From IMG/VR virus record IMGVR_UViG_3300005613_000346, positions 1 to 26,944 of that record: DNA of 26,944 nucleotides; one strand, given 5' to 3'. Positions within the stretch are counted from its first letter, which is position 1. Each line of letters begins with the position of its first letter. The position numbers were made by a program, and so were the translations under genes. Below the pieces are notes generated by a model that was given only the letters and a program-made list of their open reading frames with translations, was not told the DNA's origin and did not search any database. Of the stretch, positions 11,989-21,574 are shown in pieces. The stretch is from a virus.

Positions 11989-12180
11989 TTACCAATTACT
12001 ACATTTACCATTATACTTACCACGATTATCAAAACATTTTTCTTTGCGTTCAGACATAATTTCTGTAGCTTTTTTATCAAATCCACTAACAAATTGTACT
12101 AACCCAAATACTGCAAAAAAGATAATTAAGAAAACTACAATTAAAAATGTCCAAACCTTGAATTTTTGTTCGAGGTTTAT
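11989..12180 (-). CDS. Single-span membrane peptide without a standard start codon
   Basis: An open frame from 12189 to TAA 11989-11991 that clearly reads as protein: basic/polar start (INLEQKFKVW), a transmembrane helix (TFLIVVFLIIFFAVFGLVQF) and a Cys-containing polar end (KCFDNRGKYNGKCSNW). No ATG, GTG or TTG precedes the helix; the best candidate is ATA at 12180 (63 residues). The only ATG lies after the helix. It sits between the peptidase stop (12197) and the terminator, thus last in the lysis cassette, where spanins or antiholins often are. Either a rare start codon or a damaged 5' end; the start is uncertain. Confidence 0.55.
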   Translation of the reverse strand: MNLEQKFKVWTFLIVVFLIIFFAVFGLVQFVSGFDKKATEIMSERKEKCFDNRGKYNGKCSNW

Positions 12181-12196
12181 AAGCGTAAATTAATAA

Positions 12197-12676
12197 TTAT
12201 TTAATATCAAAAGTTGAACCACCTGAGATATTTATTTTATGAATAAGTTTTCTTTTTCCACTTGGTAATGGATATGGGTCTGCAACCAAATAATAATTAC
12301 CAATCTTTTTAATACCAACTACCCAATGAACTAAATTACCATTATAAAGCCTTAATAAACAAGCTGTATTTTTGCCATTTAATGCTGGTAAAATTCTTGC
12401 TTCATCATAACTATAAAATCTCCAAGTAAATTTGAAACCAAGACTATCGTATTCCTCTATTGACCTCCAATAAAGTAATCCAGTACTTGTAAATTTTAAT
12501 TTTTTAGCAAGTTTTTTAGGTGTACAAAATTTACCTGCATAACGATAACGACTATACCAATCTGATAGCATTGAAATATCAGTTATAGTGCATCCATATC
12601 TCCCAATAGTTGCATCTGATTCTCCTATTGTAACATTAGCCCAATCTGGGTCTCGTTGAGACAAAAGTTTCATCAT
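12197..12676 (-). CDS. C39-like cysteine peptidase, probable endolysin
   Basis: A 159-residue papain-fold protein resembling peptidase C39-like (C39_2) proteins. The N-terminus QRDPDWAN is followed by TIGRYGC with Cys29 as nucleophile, VHWVVG with His117, and YLVADPYP with Asp133, the expected Cys-His-Asp triad. The gene is directly downstream of the holin and no other lysin is seen, so cleavage of cell-wall peptide cross-links is the likely job. It has no signal peptide (holin-dependent release) and no separate wall-binding domain. Two ATGs start it (MM) without SD. An alternative is processing of a virion protein. Confidence 0.75.
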   Translation of the reverse strand: MMKLLSQRDPDWANVTIGESDATIGRYGCTITDISMLSDWYSRYRYAGKFCTPKKLAKKLKFTSTGLLYWRSIEEYDSLGFKFTWRFYSYDEARILPALNGKNTACLLRLYNGNLVHWVVGIKKIGNYYLVADPYPLPSGKRKLIHKINISGGSTFDIK

Positions 12677-12710
12677 AATTTTATTATTAATAATTAGTTA
12701 TAAATTATTA

Positions 12711-13202
12711 CTATTTTTTTGTTGATTCGTCAACCATTTCTTTAACAGAACCATCTCTGTCTTTTTTATTGTCATGAAGTAAATCTTTATATTTACTATT
12801 AATAAAAGACATAAATTTAGTAGGTAGTTCTAAACCTAATAACGATAGTTTTTCAAAATTACTTATTACTTCAGTAAGTATAAAAAACATTGTTATATAA
12901 TGAACAGCCCAACCAAATATTTTTTCATCAGCAACAGCTAATAAATAAATAGTGCCAATAGCTAAACCATATCTAATTAATTTCATTGACCCTTTTCTGC
13001 CTAACGCATAAGATGTAAATTTTTTATATTTAATAGCGAGCATTACTCCTAAAATAGTATCGATAATGGTTAATAAAAATAAACACATTATTACACTCCA
13101 CCATTCTTCTTTAAAGAAGAAATAGCTAAAAGGAATTGCTAAAAAACATTTTATTGCAGTAGCTTTAATCATTGTTTTAAAATTCTGAATAAACAGTTTC
13201 AC
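12711..13202 (-). CDS. Phage holin (toxin secretion/phage lysis type)
   Basis: A 163-residue membrane protein with about three to four spans (about 13-30, 33-56, 75-92, 98-115) and a charged, Lys/Asp-rich C-terminal tail (140-163). The segment TIIDTILGVMLAIKYKKFTS followed by LGRKG and KLIRYG is the signature of the toxin secretion/phage lysis holin family. It permeabilises the inner membrane at the end of infection. Its first 26 bases overlap the end of the giant ejection protein gene, and the peptidase follows 34 bases later. Confidence 0.9.
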   Translation of the reverse strand: MKLFIQNFKTMIKATAIKCFLAIPFSYFFFKEEWWSVIMCLFLLTIIDTILGVMLAIKYKKFTSYALGRKGSMKLIRYGLAIGTIYLLAVADEKIFGWAVHYITMFFILTEVISNFEKLSLLGLELPTKFMSFINSKYKDLLHDNKKDRDGSVKEMVDESTKK

Positions 13203-16200
13203 TAATTATACTTTGTTCTTTTAAGTCTAATAAAAATTCAGAAAAATCTTTTTTATTCATGCTTTTTTGATAACTCTTTAATAATTCTATTTTAGCATCA
13301 TTTCTATAAGTTGACATCACAGCCTTAGTCTTAGTATCTCCAAAGCCTTTAAGAATGGTTTTTTTATATTTACTTCTTATATAAGAAGCTTGTTGCGTAT
13401 CGGGTTTATTGCCTAAAATATTTTTTACTAATTTTTCTTCTATTTTATCTCTGTTGGCAACAGTTTTTTCTCCCTTACTATATTCTTTTACTGATTTATT
13501 TATTTCTTTTTCCCATTCTATTAATCTTCTTGAATTTTCTTTTTCGACCTTTTTATTAATATTCCTTGCTTCTTCAATTTGACCATAATCAGAAATTCTA
13601 ACCCATCTTCCGATTACATTACTTACTAATGGTAAACGTAAAACTTTTTCTCCAAAAGACTTAGAAGAAGGAGATTGTTCTACTATATTAACATTAAACA
13701 AAACACTTGCTCCCATTTTTTGTAATCCCCATAGCATAAAAGGTTTCAAAGCATATTTTCCTCCAGCTTTAAATTCTGTGTCAGGAATTATACTTCTACC
13801 TCTAAAAAAGTCATAAGGATTTCTACCTGAAATAAATTGTCTAGTAGCGGTAGCTACATCTAATACGGGTGAAATACTTGGAAGTTGACCTCCAGTATAA
13901 TCAAATAATTGGAATAAATTATCAAGACCATCTTTATTATCACTAAAGGCAGTTGTTGTTTTCCAAACAATACCACCAATAAATCTACTAGTTTCATCTT
14001 GTGGAATCCTTAAATACATAGTCTTGCCATCTTTATTTATTCCATAAGGAATAGTAAAATAATTTGTTTTATCATATTCAGATATATTTTTAAACATTTC
14101 TTTTAATGGTTCTCCAAATAGTCCTAAAGATGCAGCAACCATTAATAATTTTGGTGCAACTGTAGCACCAACAGTTTTAGCCCAATATCCATTTCTAGTT
14201 TTTGGGTTCTTCATTACCATTATATCAGACCTAATTGCTTCTTTAATAGCATTAGAGAATAAGAAAACTTCATTAGTCCAACCATATCCAGCATTTTTTC
14301 TAAAAAAATCAGGAGAACCAACAGAAGTTCTTATAAAACTTTTCATTTCTTTTTCAGAAAATAAAGTACTATCTTTTAAATAAGAATAGCCAGCTATCTT
14401 TGGCAATGATTCAACTACTTGCCCAATTTCATCAATGCGGTCAAGAACTTTTATAAACGGAGCAAGTATCTTATTCCTTTTTTTAGGAGTAGTAGGGGTT
14501 AACCCTGATTGTTCTAAAACATATTCTATTTGTTTATCTGTACTTTCTTGTCCTGAAATCATTTCATTATAAGTAACACCAATAATTTTTTTCTTTTCCA
14601 TTTCAGACACTAATGAATCAAGCTCACCTAATGCTCTTCTTTTTGCAATAGGGAGTGCTTTTTTATAAAGAGAAAAAGCTTTCCCAAAACGCATACCAGG
14701 AATATTTTTCCAAAATCTCCAAAAATCTCTTACAAGGTTAAAAGTTGTAAACCCTAAATTATATTGAATAAACGCTGGTCTAAACACTCGTTTATTTATA
14801 GTTCTCAACGCTGGTATTAATGTATATTTATTTGTAATAGTTGAATTTCTTTCAAAAATGTCATTAAGATAAGGGTCGATATAATATCCTTTTATTTTTC
14901 CATTCTCTAGTATTTTAAACAGAGCTTCGTCTGGGTTTTTTGATTCAATTGCTTCATGAAATATTCCATTAAATCTAGTTTCAGCATCTTTAATATTTTT
15001 GTTATCAAATTCTTTTAAAAAATCAACCATTGATTTTTTAGTTAAATTAACTTCAGCAGCTCTAATAATGCTAGTCATTTTCATGACAGTAGAAGTAGCT
15101 GGATTAGCGACATCAGAAAACGTACCTATTTGTCTTTTAATTGAAGCAGGAATGTAATCTTCAAGATAATCAATTACTTGAAAAGTTGCATAAGTTTTGT
15201 TTGCGTTCATCTGTGCTAATAATTCAGGAGTATATAAACCAGCATCTTTAGCCATTTCTATAACTTCATCAGTAGCATTTCTAAAATTAATTATATTTTC
15301 TTTAAGTATTTCAAATTTTTCTTTTCCTAGTTTTTTAGAAATAAAATCCAATTGCTTTTCGGCATTTTCTGTTGAAAATCCACCTGGATTAGCCATCTTT
15401 CCACGTTCTCCTTCAGCTCTTTCTAACAACAAAACTGCTCCAAAATCTTCCCAAGTAATACCATTTTCTTCTAAGTTATTCATTATCGGTTGTATTTTTG
15501 TTTCAACATAATTTTTAACAACTCCAGCTAAATAATTATATTCTTCTAAAAAATAAATAGGATTAGTTTCATCAGAAATTTTCTTGCCTTCTTTAACAGC
15601 TTTTTTAACTTTATCAATCATTGGTTGATTTCTATCCATCAATTCAGTTTTTAACTTCATCATAAAGTTTTCTTTTGTCTCTTTATTTTCTTCTCTTTTA
15701 ATTTTAAAAACATCTTCAGCTTTTTGGAACATTTCATAAATAGTTTCTTGCCTTTTAGACAACAATGCTTCCTCTCCTTTATTAATAAGTTCCCAAGTAT
15801 CATAAAAAATTCTTTTAACTTTAGGTTTTTTATCTAATTCACTTAAAAATGATTTATAAAATTTTGGAGCTATTGTTTCTAGTAAAGAAGGGTCATTAAA
15901 TAAAACACTTATAGCATCAGCATAAAGTTCTTCAGAGCTTTTTCTATATCTTAAAAATGATTCTGAAGAATTAAGAGGAACAGGTCTCCACATCTTAGAA
16001 AGTTCCCATAATTCGTCTCTAATTTCTTTTTGAGTTATGACACCATCTTTTGTAGTAAAAGTATGTTTTAAAAAACTCCTAAGACTTCCAATCCTTCCAA
16101 GAATGTTTCCTCTAGTCATTGTTTTTTCAGGAAGAAAATCAGTCATGTGTCCTAACTCATGAGCAAGTACTTTATTTAATACTTCTTTGTTTCCAACAAT

Positions 16201-19200
16201 ATTAGGATTTAATGCAATTCGCATAGTAGCTGTTTGAAAAACTCCACGCTTAGTTTCTCTCATTTTTTTGAGATAAGGAGCATTGCCTGATAATTTTTTA
16301 ACTATCCCAATTAATTCAGGTAATTCAACGTGAGAAAATTTATTAATATGTTTTTCGTAACTTTTGACGTTAGAAAAATCGCCAACACTAGCTAACTTAC
16401 TTCCTTTTAATACTTCTACTTCTTTTTTAAATGTAATTTTTAAGACGTTGTTTCCTCCAGCTTCTTGGACATTTTCAATTATAGGATTTTGTTTTAATTT
16501 TTCAATTTCACCAATTTGATGTCTTTTGAATTTTATGTAAGCGATTCTTCCACTGCTTTTCCAAAGGCTATGAACTGACTCAACTTTATCAAAAATATCG
16601 CCAATTTGTTCTTTTAATTTATTTAAATAATTATCGACTGGTTTTTTTGCGGGCTTAGACTTTTTAGCCCCTACTTCTTCCTGTCTTTTAATCTCTGCTT
16701 TTACTTTTTTAACTATTTTACGTTGACTTTTCTTAGCAAGTTGTTTTTTAGTTTCTTTAACAATCTTTTTAACTTTTTTAACTGGCAACGCTTTTTTACC
16801 TAATTTAGTATTAGCCTTCATAACAACATTTTTTATCCTAGTTAACCCAGCACTAGGAACTCCTTGTTGTCTAGCAGTTTCAATCATTCTAATAGCTCGT
16901 TGAATACCCATTTTCATAGCTTTTGCTCTTGTTCCAAATTTAGGAACATAATTAATAGCCTGACTACTCTGTGGAGTATTCATTGTTATCGCATATCCAT
17001 ATTTTAAGTTAGGAAGTTTTTTAACTGAAATAGTAAAGGCAGACTGTTTATCTTTACCAGTTTTAACATCTACAAAAGTCGTAGCATCTTTTTTAAGGTT
17101 TTCTGCTATCTTTGCTCTAAGTGTTTGACGTGTAGCTAAGGCTTCTGTTTTTCTAGCCTCATCTTTACTTAAAGTATCTTCATCAATTTTTGCTAATCTT
17201 TCTATTGATTTATCAATAGTCTTTGGAGTTACTTTTTGAATATCAACTTCTACTTTTTCAACTTCAACTTCAGATTTTGGAGGAGTAACAACTTCAGACG
17301 CTGCTTCAGTTTTTGCTTCTACTGGTGCAGTCCCACCAAGTGTTTGGATATTTTCTACAATTACTCCTTCTCCAATATTTTCTGCAGCAGCAATCCCTTC
17401 CAACCCAGTTATTAAAATAGCTTTTTGTTTTTCACTTAACCCAGTTACTTCTTCTTCTGTTAATGGTTTTGTAATTGCTTTAGCAAGTTGATTTGTTACC
17501 TTAGCTTTTTCAGCTTCAGCAAAAACATATTTTAAATCTTTTTTTGGAACAGTATCTTTAAGACGGACTGTTTCAGCAGCTTTTTGTACTCCTTTTATTT
17601 GTTCTTCAGGAGAAACAGCATTTTCTTCTATTTTTGGAGTTATTTGCTCTACTTGTTGTGAATTAAGTTGAGATATATTTGTTCCATTCATAATGACTGG
17701 AACTGTACTATATCCAGCTTTTTTATATGCCCACAAAATATGATTTCCATCAATTACTTTTAATTTCCCATCTTTAAACTCTGCAACAACTGGTTTTCCT
17801 TTCCCAGCTTTCACTTGTTTTAAAGCGTTTTTAGATTGAGGGTCATTACCAAAATCATTATCTTGCATACCATCATACTCAATTTCTTGAGGAGCAACTT
17901 GAGTTTGACGTAAGGTTTTATCACCTTTATTAGAAACTAATTCAACAGCATTATTAAACTGGGTATCTCCCTCTATTAAAACATCTTTTAATTTAACCTT
18001 AGTTTCAAACCCAGTTGCTTCGTTAAATGTTTTAACATCAGTAGGAGACATTCCTTGTCTTATTAACCCTTGAACTACAGCAGTATATTCTTGAAAATTA
18101 TTAAATGTTTTCCCTTTTAATCCAGCATTTATATAATTACTTAACGCCTCTCCTTGCGTTCCTAATTTGTTAATTTTCGTAGTTAAGTCTCTAGTAACTC
18201 TTTCTTGTATTTTAGAATTTAATTTTCCATCTTCTATCATTTTTACTCCTGTCTTTAACCCAGCTTTAAAGTTTTCTTTCCTCCCTTTTTCCATTAATTC
18301 AAAATCACTCATTGATTCTTTAAAACTTTCTGAAACTTTTTCTCCAATTTCTATTTCTGTTTCAGCTAATTGTTGTTGTTGTTTTTGAATAGCTCCTTCT
18401 TGCATCATTCCTAAACCACTAAGAACTGCAGCACCTGGCAAAGCCATAACTGAAGCCATTTCTCCTTGTTTCATGGCTTCAGGCATTTTATCAACAACTC
18501 TTTCAAACATATTTCTTAAATCATCTTTTTCTTTAAAAATTGCTTCACTAACTAACATTGGCAAAGCTTCTTGCACAAATTCTTCTCCCATTTCAGTCGC
18601 AACTTTAGACCCCCAACTTGTGATACCTTTTAATAAATTATTAGAAATTCCACTTATTATTTTATCAGCTATAGGAATTTTTCCAGTACCCGTCATCACT
18701 TTAAATGTAAAGTTTTCAAGCCAAGCATTCACTAATCCCATTCCCATAGAGAAAAGAACTTCTTTATTAGTAGTAGCTTTTTCACCTCTCATAAGAGCTT
18801 CTGCTCTTTTTTCTGTTAATAATCCACCTGATTCTAAAGCATAAAGAGAAGGAACTCCTCCAGCCTTAGCAACAATACCAGTAGAAACAGCATTAGATAA
18901 ACTATTTAAAATAAATTCAGGGTTAACTAATAGTTTAGGAATATTTTTTAAAGTTATATCTTCAGCTTTATATGTAGCACTCCCAAATTCTTTCTGTTGG
19001 TATTCACTAACTTTATTAGCCCAATCCATAACATACTGTGAAGCAGTTTTGTCTATTCCAAGTTTTTCTTGTATTTTATTTGCTTGTCCAAGAGTATTAA
19101 TCATCTCAATTTGTCTAATCATACCTCCAGTAGCTGATAATAATTTACTTGCTCCTCCTAATCCAACATTACCAGAAAGACTTCTCCCAATAGCACCAAC

Positions 19201-19626
19201 TTCTTCACCTGAAATAATAAGCTTATCCATTAAACTCAAGTCTTCCCAATTTTTACCAGCAATTTTATTTACATGACTATCAACAAAGTATTTTTTTTGA
19301 CCAGTTTTTGGGTCAACAACAGAAATATTACCTTTTTCACGAAGATTTTTAATCTTATCTTCTTCACTAACCTCATCTGTTTGAATATCTCTAGCTAATT
19401 GTTTTTGTTCAACTTGTTCTCTTACTAAATTAGGGTCTTCAGTCGGTCTTTTAAAAATTTCTTTTTCAAGCTCTCTTTCACTATCTCGATTATCCCAATA
19501 ACCATTTTCTTGCATCCCTACATTAACATCTTTTTTTGTTACTAATGGGTCATAAGAAGCAGTCCTAAGTAAGGGTTGTTGTTGTACCTCTTGTTGTCTT
19601 TTTAATTGTGAATAATATAAACCCAT
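13177..19626 (-). CDS. Giant polyvalent/internal virion (ejection) protein, 2149 aa
   Basis: Residues 1-430 form a helical N-terminal region with a Gly/Ala-rich hydrophobic stretch near 245-410 (ATEMGEEFVQEALP). At about 595-650 a ParB/sulfiredoxin-like motif appears (VIDGNHILWAY...TVPVIM). Residues 765-1000 are Glu-, then Lys-rich linkers. A zinc metallopeptidase motif HELGH is at 1156-1160 with a likely third ligand Glu1233 in EELYADA. Residues about 1600-2010 resemble large polyvalent protein-associated domain 38 (YNLGFTTFNLVRDFWRFW and following). The C-terminus is helical. Such proteins are packed in the head, ejected with the DNA and may protect it or modify the cell. It follows two other putative internal proteins and precedes the holin with an overlap. 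Confidence 0.85.
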   Translation of the reverse strand: MGLYYSQLKRQQEVQQQPLLRTASYDPLVTKKDVNVGMQENGYWDNRDSERELEKEIFKRPTEDPNLVREQVEQKQLARDIQTDEVSEEDKIKNLREKGNISVVDPKTGQKKYFVDSHVNKIAGKNWEDLSLMDKLIISGEEVGAIGRSLSGNVGLGGASKLLSATGGMIRQIEMINTLGQANKIQEKLGIDKTASQYVMDWANKVSEYQQKEFGSATYKAEDITLKNIPKLLVNPEFILNSLSNAVSTGIVAKAGGVPSLYALESGGLLTEKRAEALMRGEKATTNKEVLFSMGMGLVNAWLENFTFKVMTGTGKIPIADKIISGISNNLLKGITSWGSKVATEMGEEFVQEALPMLVSEAIFKEKDDLRNMFERVVDKMPEAMKQGEMASVMALPGAAVLSGLGMMQEGAIQKQQQQLAETEIEIGEKVSESFKESMSDFELMEKGRKENFKAGLKTGVKMIEDGKLNSKIQERVTRDLTTKINKLGTQGEALSNYINAGLKGKTFNNFQEYTAVVQGLIRQGMSPTDVKTFNEATGFETKVKLKDVLIEGDTQFNNAVELVSNKGDKTLRQTQVAPQEIEYDGMQDNDFGNDPQSKNALKQVKAGKGKPVVAEFKDGKLKVIDGNHILWAYKKAGYSTVPVIMNGTNISQLNSQQVEQITPKIEENAVSPEEQIKGVQKAAETVRLKDTVPKKDLKYVFAEAEKAKVTNQLAKAITKPLTEEEVTGLSEKQKAILITGLEGIAAAENIGEGVIVENIQTLGGTAPVEAKTEAASEVVTPPKSEVEVEKVEVDIQKVTPKTIDKSIERLAKIDEDTLSKDEARKTEALATRQTLRAKIAENLKKDATTFVDVKTGKDKQSAFTISVKKLPNLKYGYAITMNTPQSSQAINYVPKFGTRAKAMKMGIQRAIRMIETARQQGVPSAGLTRIKNVVMKANTKLGKKALPVKKVKKIVKETKKQLAKKSQRKIVKKVKAEIKRQEEVGAKKSKPAKKPVDNYLNKLKEQIGDIFDKVESVHSLWKSSGRIAYIKFKRHQIGEIEKLKQNPIIENVQEAGGNNVLKITFKKEVEVLKGSKLASVGDFSNVKSYEKHINKFSHVELPELIGIVKKLSGNAPYLKKMRETKRGVFQTATMRIALNPNIVGNKEVLNKVLAHELGHMTDFLPEKTMTRGNILGRIGSLRSFLKHTFTTKDGVITQKEIRDELWELSKMWRPVPLNSSESFLRYRKSSEELYADAISVLFNDPSLLETIAPKFYKSFLSELDKKPKVKRIFYDTWELINKGEEALLSKRQETIYEMFQKAEDVFKIKREENKETKENFMMKLKTELMDRNQPMIDKVKKAVKEGKKISDETNPIYFLEEYNYLAGVVKNYVETKIQPIMNNLEENGITWEDFGAVLLLERAEGERGKMANPGGFSTENAEKQLDFISKKLGKEKFEILKENIINFRNATDEVIEMAKDAGLYTPELLAQMNANKTYATFQVIDYLEDYIPASIKRQIGTFSDVANPATSTVMKMTSIIRAAEVNLTKKSMVDFLKEFDNKNIKDAETRFNGIFHEAIESKNPDEALFKILENGKIKGYYIDPYLNDIFERNSTITNKYTLIPALRTINKRVFRPAFIQYNLGFTTFNLVRDFWRFWKNIPGMRFGKAFSLYKKALPIAKRRALGELDSLVSEMEKKKIIGVTYNEMISGQESTDKQIEYVLEQSGLTPTTPKKRNKILAPFIKVLDRIDEIGQVVESLPKIAGYSYLKDSTLFSEKEMKSFIRTSVGSPDFFRKNAGYGWTNEVFLFSNAIKEAIRSDIMVMKNPKTRNGYWAKTVGATVAPKLLMVAASLGLFGEPLKEMFKNISEYDKTNYFTIPYGINKDGKTMYLRIPQDETSRFIGGIVWKTTTAFSDNKDGLDNLFQLFDYTGGQLPSISPVLDVATATRQFISGRNPYDFFRGRSIIPDTEFKAGGKYALKPFMLWGLQKMGASVLFNVNIVEQSPSSKSFGEKVLRLPLVSNVIGRWVRISDYGQIEEARNINKKVEKENSRRLIEWEKEINKSVKEYSKGEKTVANRDKIEEKLVKNILGNKPDTQQASYIRSKYKKTILKGFGDTKTKAVMSTYRNDAKIELLKSYQKSMNKKDFSEFLLDLKEQSIISETVYSEF

Positions 19627-19643
19627 ATTAAAATTTTAAATTA

Positions 19644-20729
19644 TTATTGTTGTCCTCCAGTTTGTTGTAAATAATTTTGATACAACAAATAATCAATTTC
19701 TGCTGGAGTTAATATCCCTTGATAAATTATTGATAAATTTTTCTTTATATCATTCACTGAATCACTTTCTAAATAACTTTCTAATGACTGAATTGTTTGT
19801 TCTCCAGTTTCTTCATCAGTAGTAACTGGTGAAATCCCTTTTTCTTGTGTTATACCACTAATATCATCAAGAGCTGCTCTTTCATAAGCAGGTTTTGCAA
19901 TTTCGGGTGTAATATTAGGATATTTTTGTTCAAGTTCTTTATAAGTTAATGCTTCAGCGTCATTGCTTTGAAGTTTATCAAATTCACTTTGAAGACCAGG
20001 CATTTCTTTAACTGCTTCTGCTCTAGCTGCAAAAGTAGGGTCTGTCATTTTATAAAGCTCTGCTTCTGATTCAGACATCTGACCAGTAGCGTATCTATCA
20101 TATTTAACAAGATTTTCAGCTTCAACATTAGAATATCCAAGACTTTTATAATAATCTTCTTGAAAACTCTCTTTCATAGCTTCAGGAACTCTTTGTGCTA
20201 ACCTTGCTTCAACATCTTCAATTTTCCATTGAGCTATATCTCCTTCTCCAATTGGCACTCCTTCTAATTCTTTTTTTAATTGGTCAAGTGTCTTGAAAGT
20301 TCCATCTTCATTTCTAGGATTATTCATATAATCTTTAATAGCTTCATCTAATGGGTCTGTTGCTTCAAACCCAGCTAATTGTTTATAAGCCTCTCCTCTA
20401 GCACTTGCAGAAGATGCTTTACTTTTTGCTCCTCTAGCAAGTTGTTTTTGATAACCAATTTCTTGATTTCTCAAACCTATTCCTGACCCAACTAATTGTC
20501 GTACTCCTCCTGGAGTTATATTTCCATGAAGAAAACTTTGTTCAACTCCACCTCCCATTACTTTTTTTATACCAGGTTCATCAATGCCAGGCATTTGAGC
20601 CATTTGATTTGTGTACCCTATAAAATTAGAAACATGTTTTTTTAACGCATCAGCATGTTGCTGGTCATCTCCTGCATATTTAGCAATAGCATTATTTAAT
20701 GTTTCTTCGCTTATTTGTTCATTAGCCAT
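19644..20729 (-). CDS. Putative internal virion protein, 361 aa
   Basis: A 361-residue, mostly helical, acidic protein. Gly-rich loops near 60-85 (MGGGVEQS, TPGGVRQLVGSGIG), an Ala/Ser-rich linker (about 100-112) and Glu-rich helices after 120. It contains no enzyme motif. Position between a coiled-coil protein and the giant ejection protein fits the trio of internal/ejection proteins in short-tailed phages. A 9-base gap separates it from the previous gene and 17 from the next. Exact family unknown. Confidence 0.6.
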   Translation of the reverse strand: MANEQISEETLNNAIAKYAGDDQQHADALKKHVSNFIGYTNQMAQMPGIDEPGIKKVMGGGVEQSFLHGNITPGGVRQLVGSGIGLRNQEIGYQKQLARGAKSKASSASARGEAYKQLAGFEATDPLDEAIKDYMNNPRNEDGTFKTLDQLKKELEGVPIGEGDIAQWKIEDVEARLAQRVPEAMKESFQEDYYKSLGYSNVEAENLVKYDRYATGQMSESEAELYKMTDPTFAARAEAVKEMPGLQSEFDKLQSNDAEALTYKELEQKYPNITPEIAKPAYERAALDDISGITQEKGISPVTTDEETGEQTIQSLESYLESDSVNDIKKNLSIIYQGILTPAEIDYLLYQNYLQQTGGQQ

Positions 20730-20738
20730 TTTTTTATA

Positions 20739-21554
20739 TTAAGACATTAAAGCTTCCCAAAGAGCTGGTTCATATTGTTCTTGTTTTCGTTGACTATCAA
20801 ATTGACTTTCGACTAAAGCAATATCAGTATCTTTAGCATAGTCTTCAGACCATAAATTTTTCTTTTTTCCAAGTTTTAAATTTGCTAAAGAAGAGGTTTT
20901 AGATTGTTCCGCTTTTTTAACTCCAAAATCAATAGCTTGTATTCCTCTCTCTTTTGCTGTTGTTGCATCTTCTACATCTCTTCCATATTGAGTTTCTATT
21001 GCTGCATTTTTAACAAATTCTAATCTTTCTAAATCTTGGAATGACCTTTTAGCTGTTCTCATATAATCTGATTTTTCGGCTTCATATTCTTCTGTAATAT
21101 CTCCTTCTTCCTTACCTCTAATTCCTCTTAGACCTGAAAACACTAAACCCCTAGCCGCTAATGATTCGGCTTCTCTATCCATAGTTAAATTAAAATTCCT
21201 TAAAGAATTTGCAAGTGATACATCTAAATCTTCTTGTGTTCTTTCTTTTGTAGTATTAAGATAATAATTTAATTCTTCAATATCAGTAGCCTTATCTTCT
21301 TCAAGCCTTTTAATATTCCTAGAATAATCTTGCAAAAGATTAGTTTTAGAAAAACCAGCTTCTTCTAAAACAAGTTCAAAATCTTTCTGAAGCTTCTCTT
21401 TATCAAGTTTGTATTGCTTCTTAATAAATCCTTCAGATTCTTTATAATACTTTTTAATTTTACCGACTGCTGTTCCTTCAGCAGAAGATTTATAAGCTGT
21501 TTTGCTTTTGCCTGTTTTAGCAGCCCAACGCTCTCTTCTTGACATTTTAGCCAT
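20739..21554 (-). CDS. Coiled-coil virion protein, probable internal/ejection protein
   Basis: A 271-residue protein, basic at the N-terminus (MSRRERWAAKTGK), then extended charged helices (about 32-135 and 150-240) that should form coiled coils. A motif SLAARGLVFSGLRG (about 131-144) is of a kind common in phage internal virion proteins. Placed among tail and ejection genes. It probably lines or fills the head/tail channel; this is inference from composition and order. Confidence 0.6.
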   Translation of the reverse strand: MAKMSRRERWAAKTGKSKTAYKSSAEGTAVGKIKKYYKESEGFIKKQYKLDKEKLQKDFELVLEEAGFSKTNLLQDYSRNIKRLEEDKATDIEELNYYLNTTKERTQEDLDVSLANSLRNFNLTMDREAESLAARGLVFSGLRGIRGKEEGDITEEYEAEKSDYMRTAKRSFQDLERLEFVKNAAIETQYGRDVEDATTAKERGIQAIDFGVKKAEQSKTSSLANLKLGKKKNLWSEDYAKDTDIALVESQFDSQRKQEQYEPALWEALMS

Positions 21555-21574
21555 ATTTTTAATTTAATTCTAAT

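Noticed and set aside
13177-19626. Lysozyme or transglycosylase domain in the giant protein
   Set aside because: No convincing catalytic Glu motif of those families was found; only the HELGH metallopeptidase-like motif is visible.
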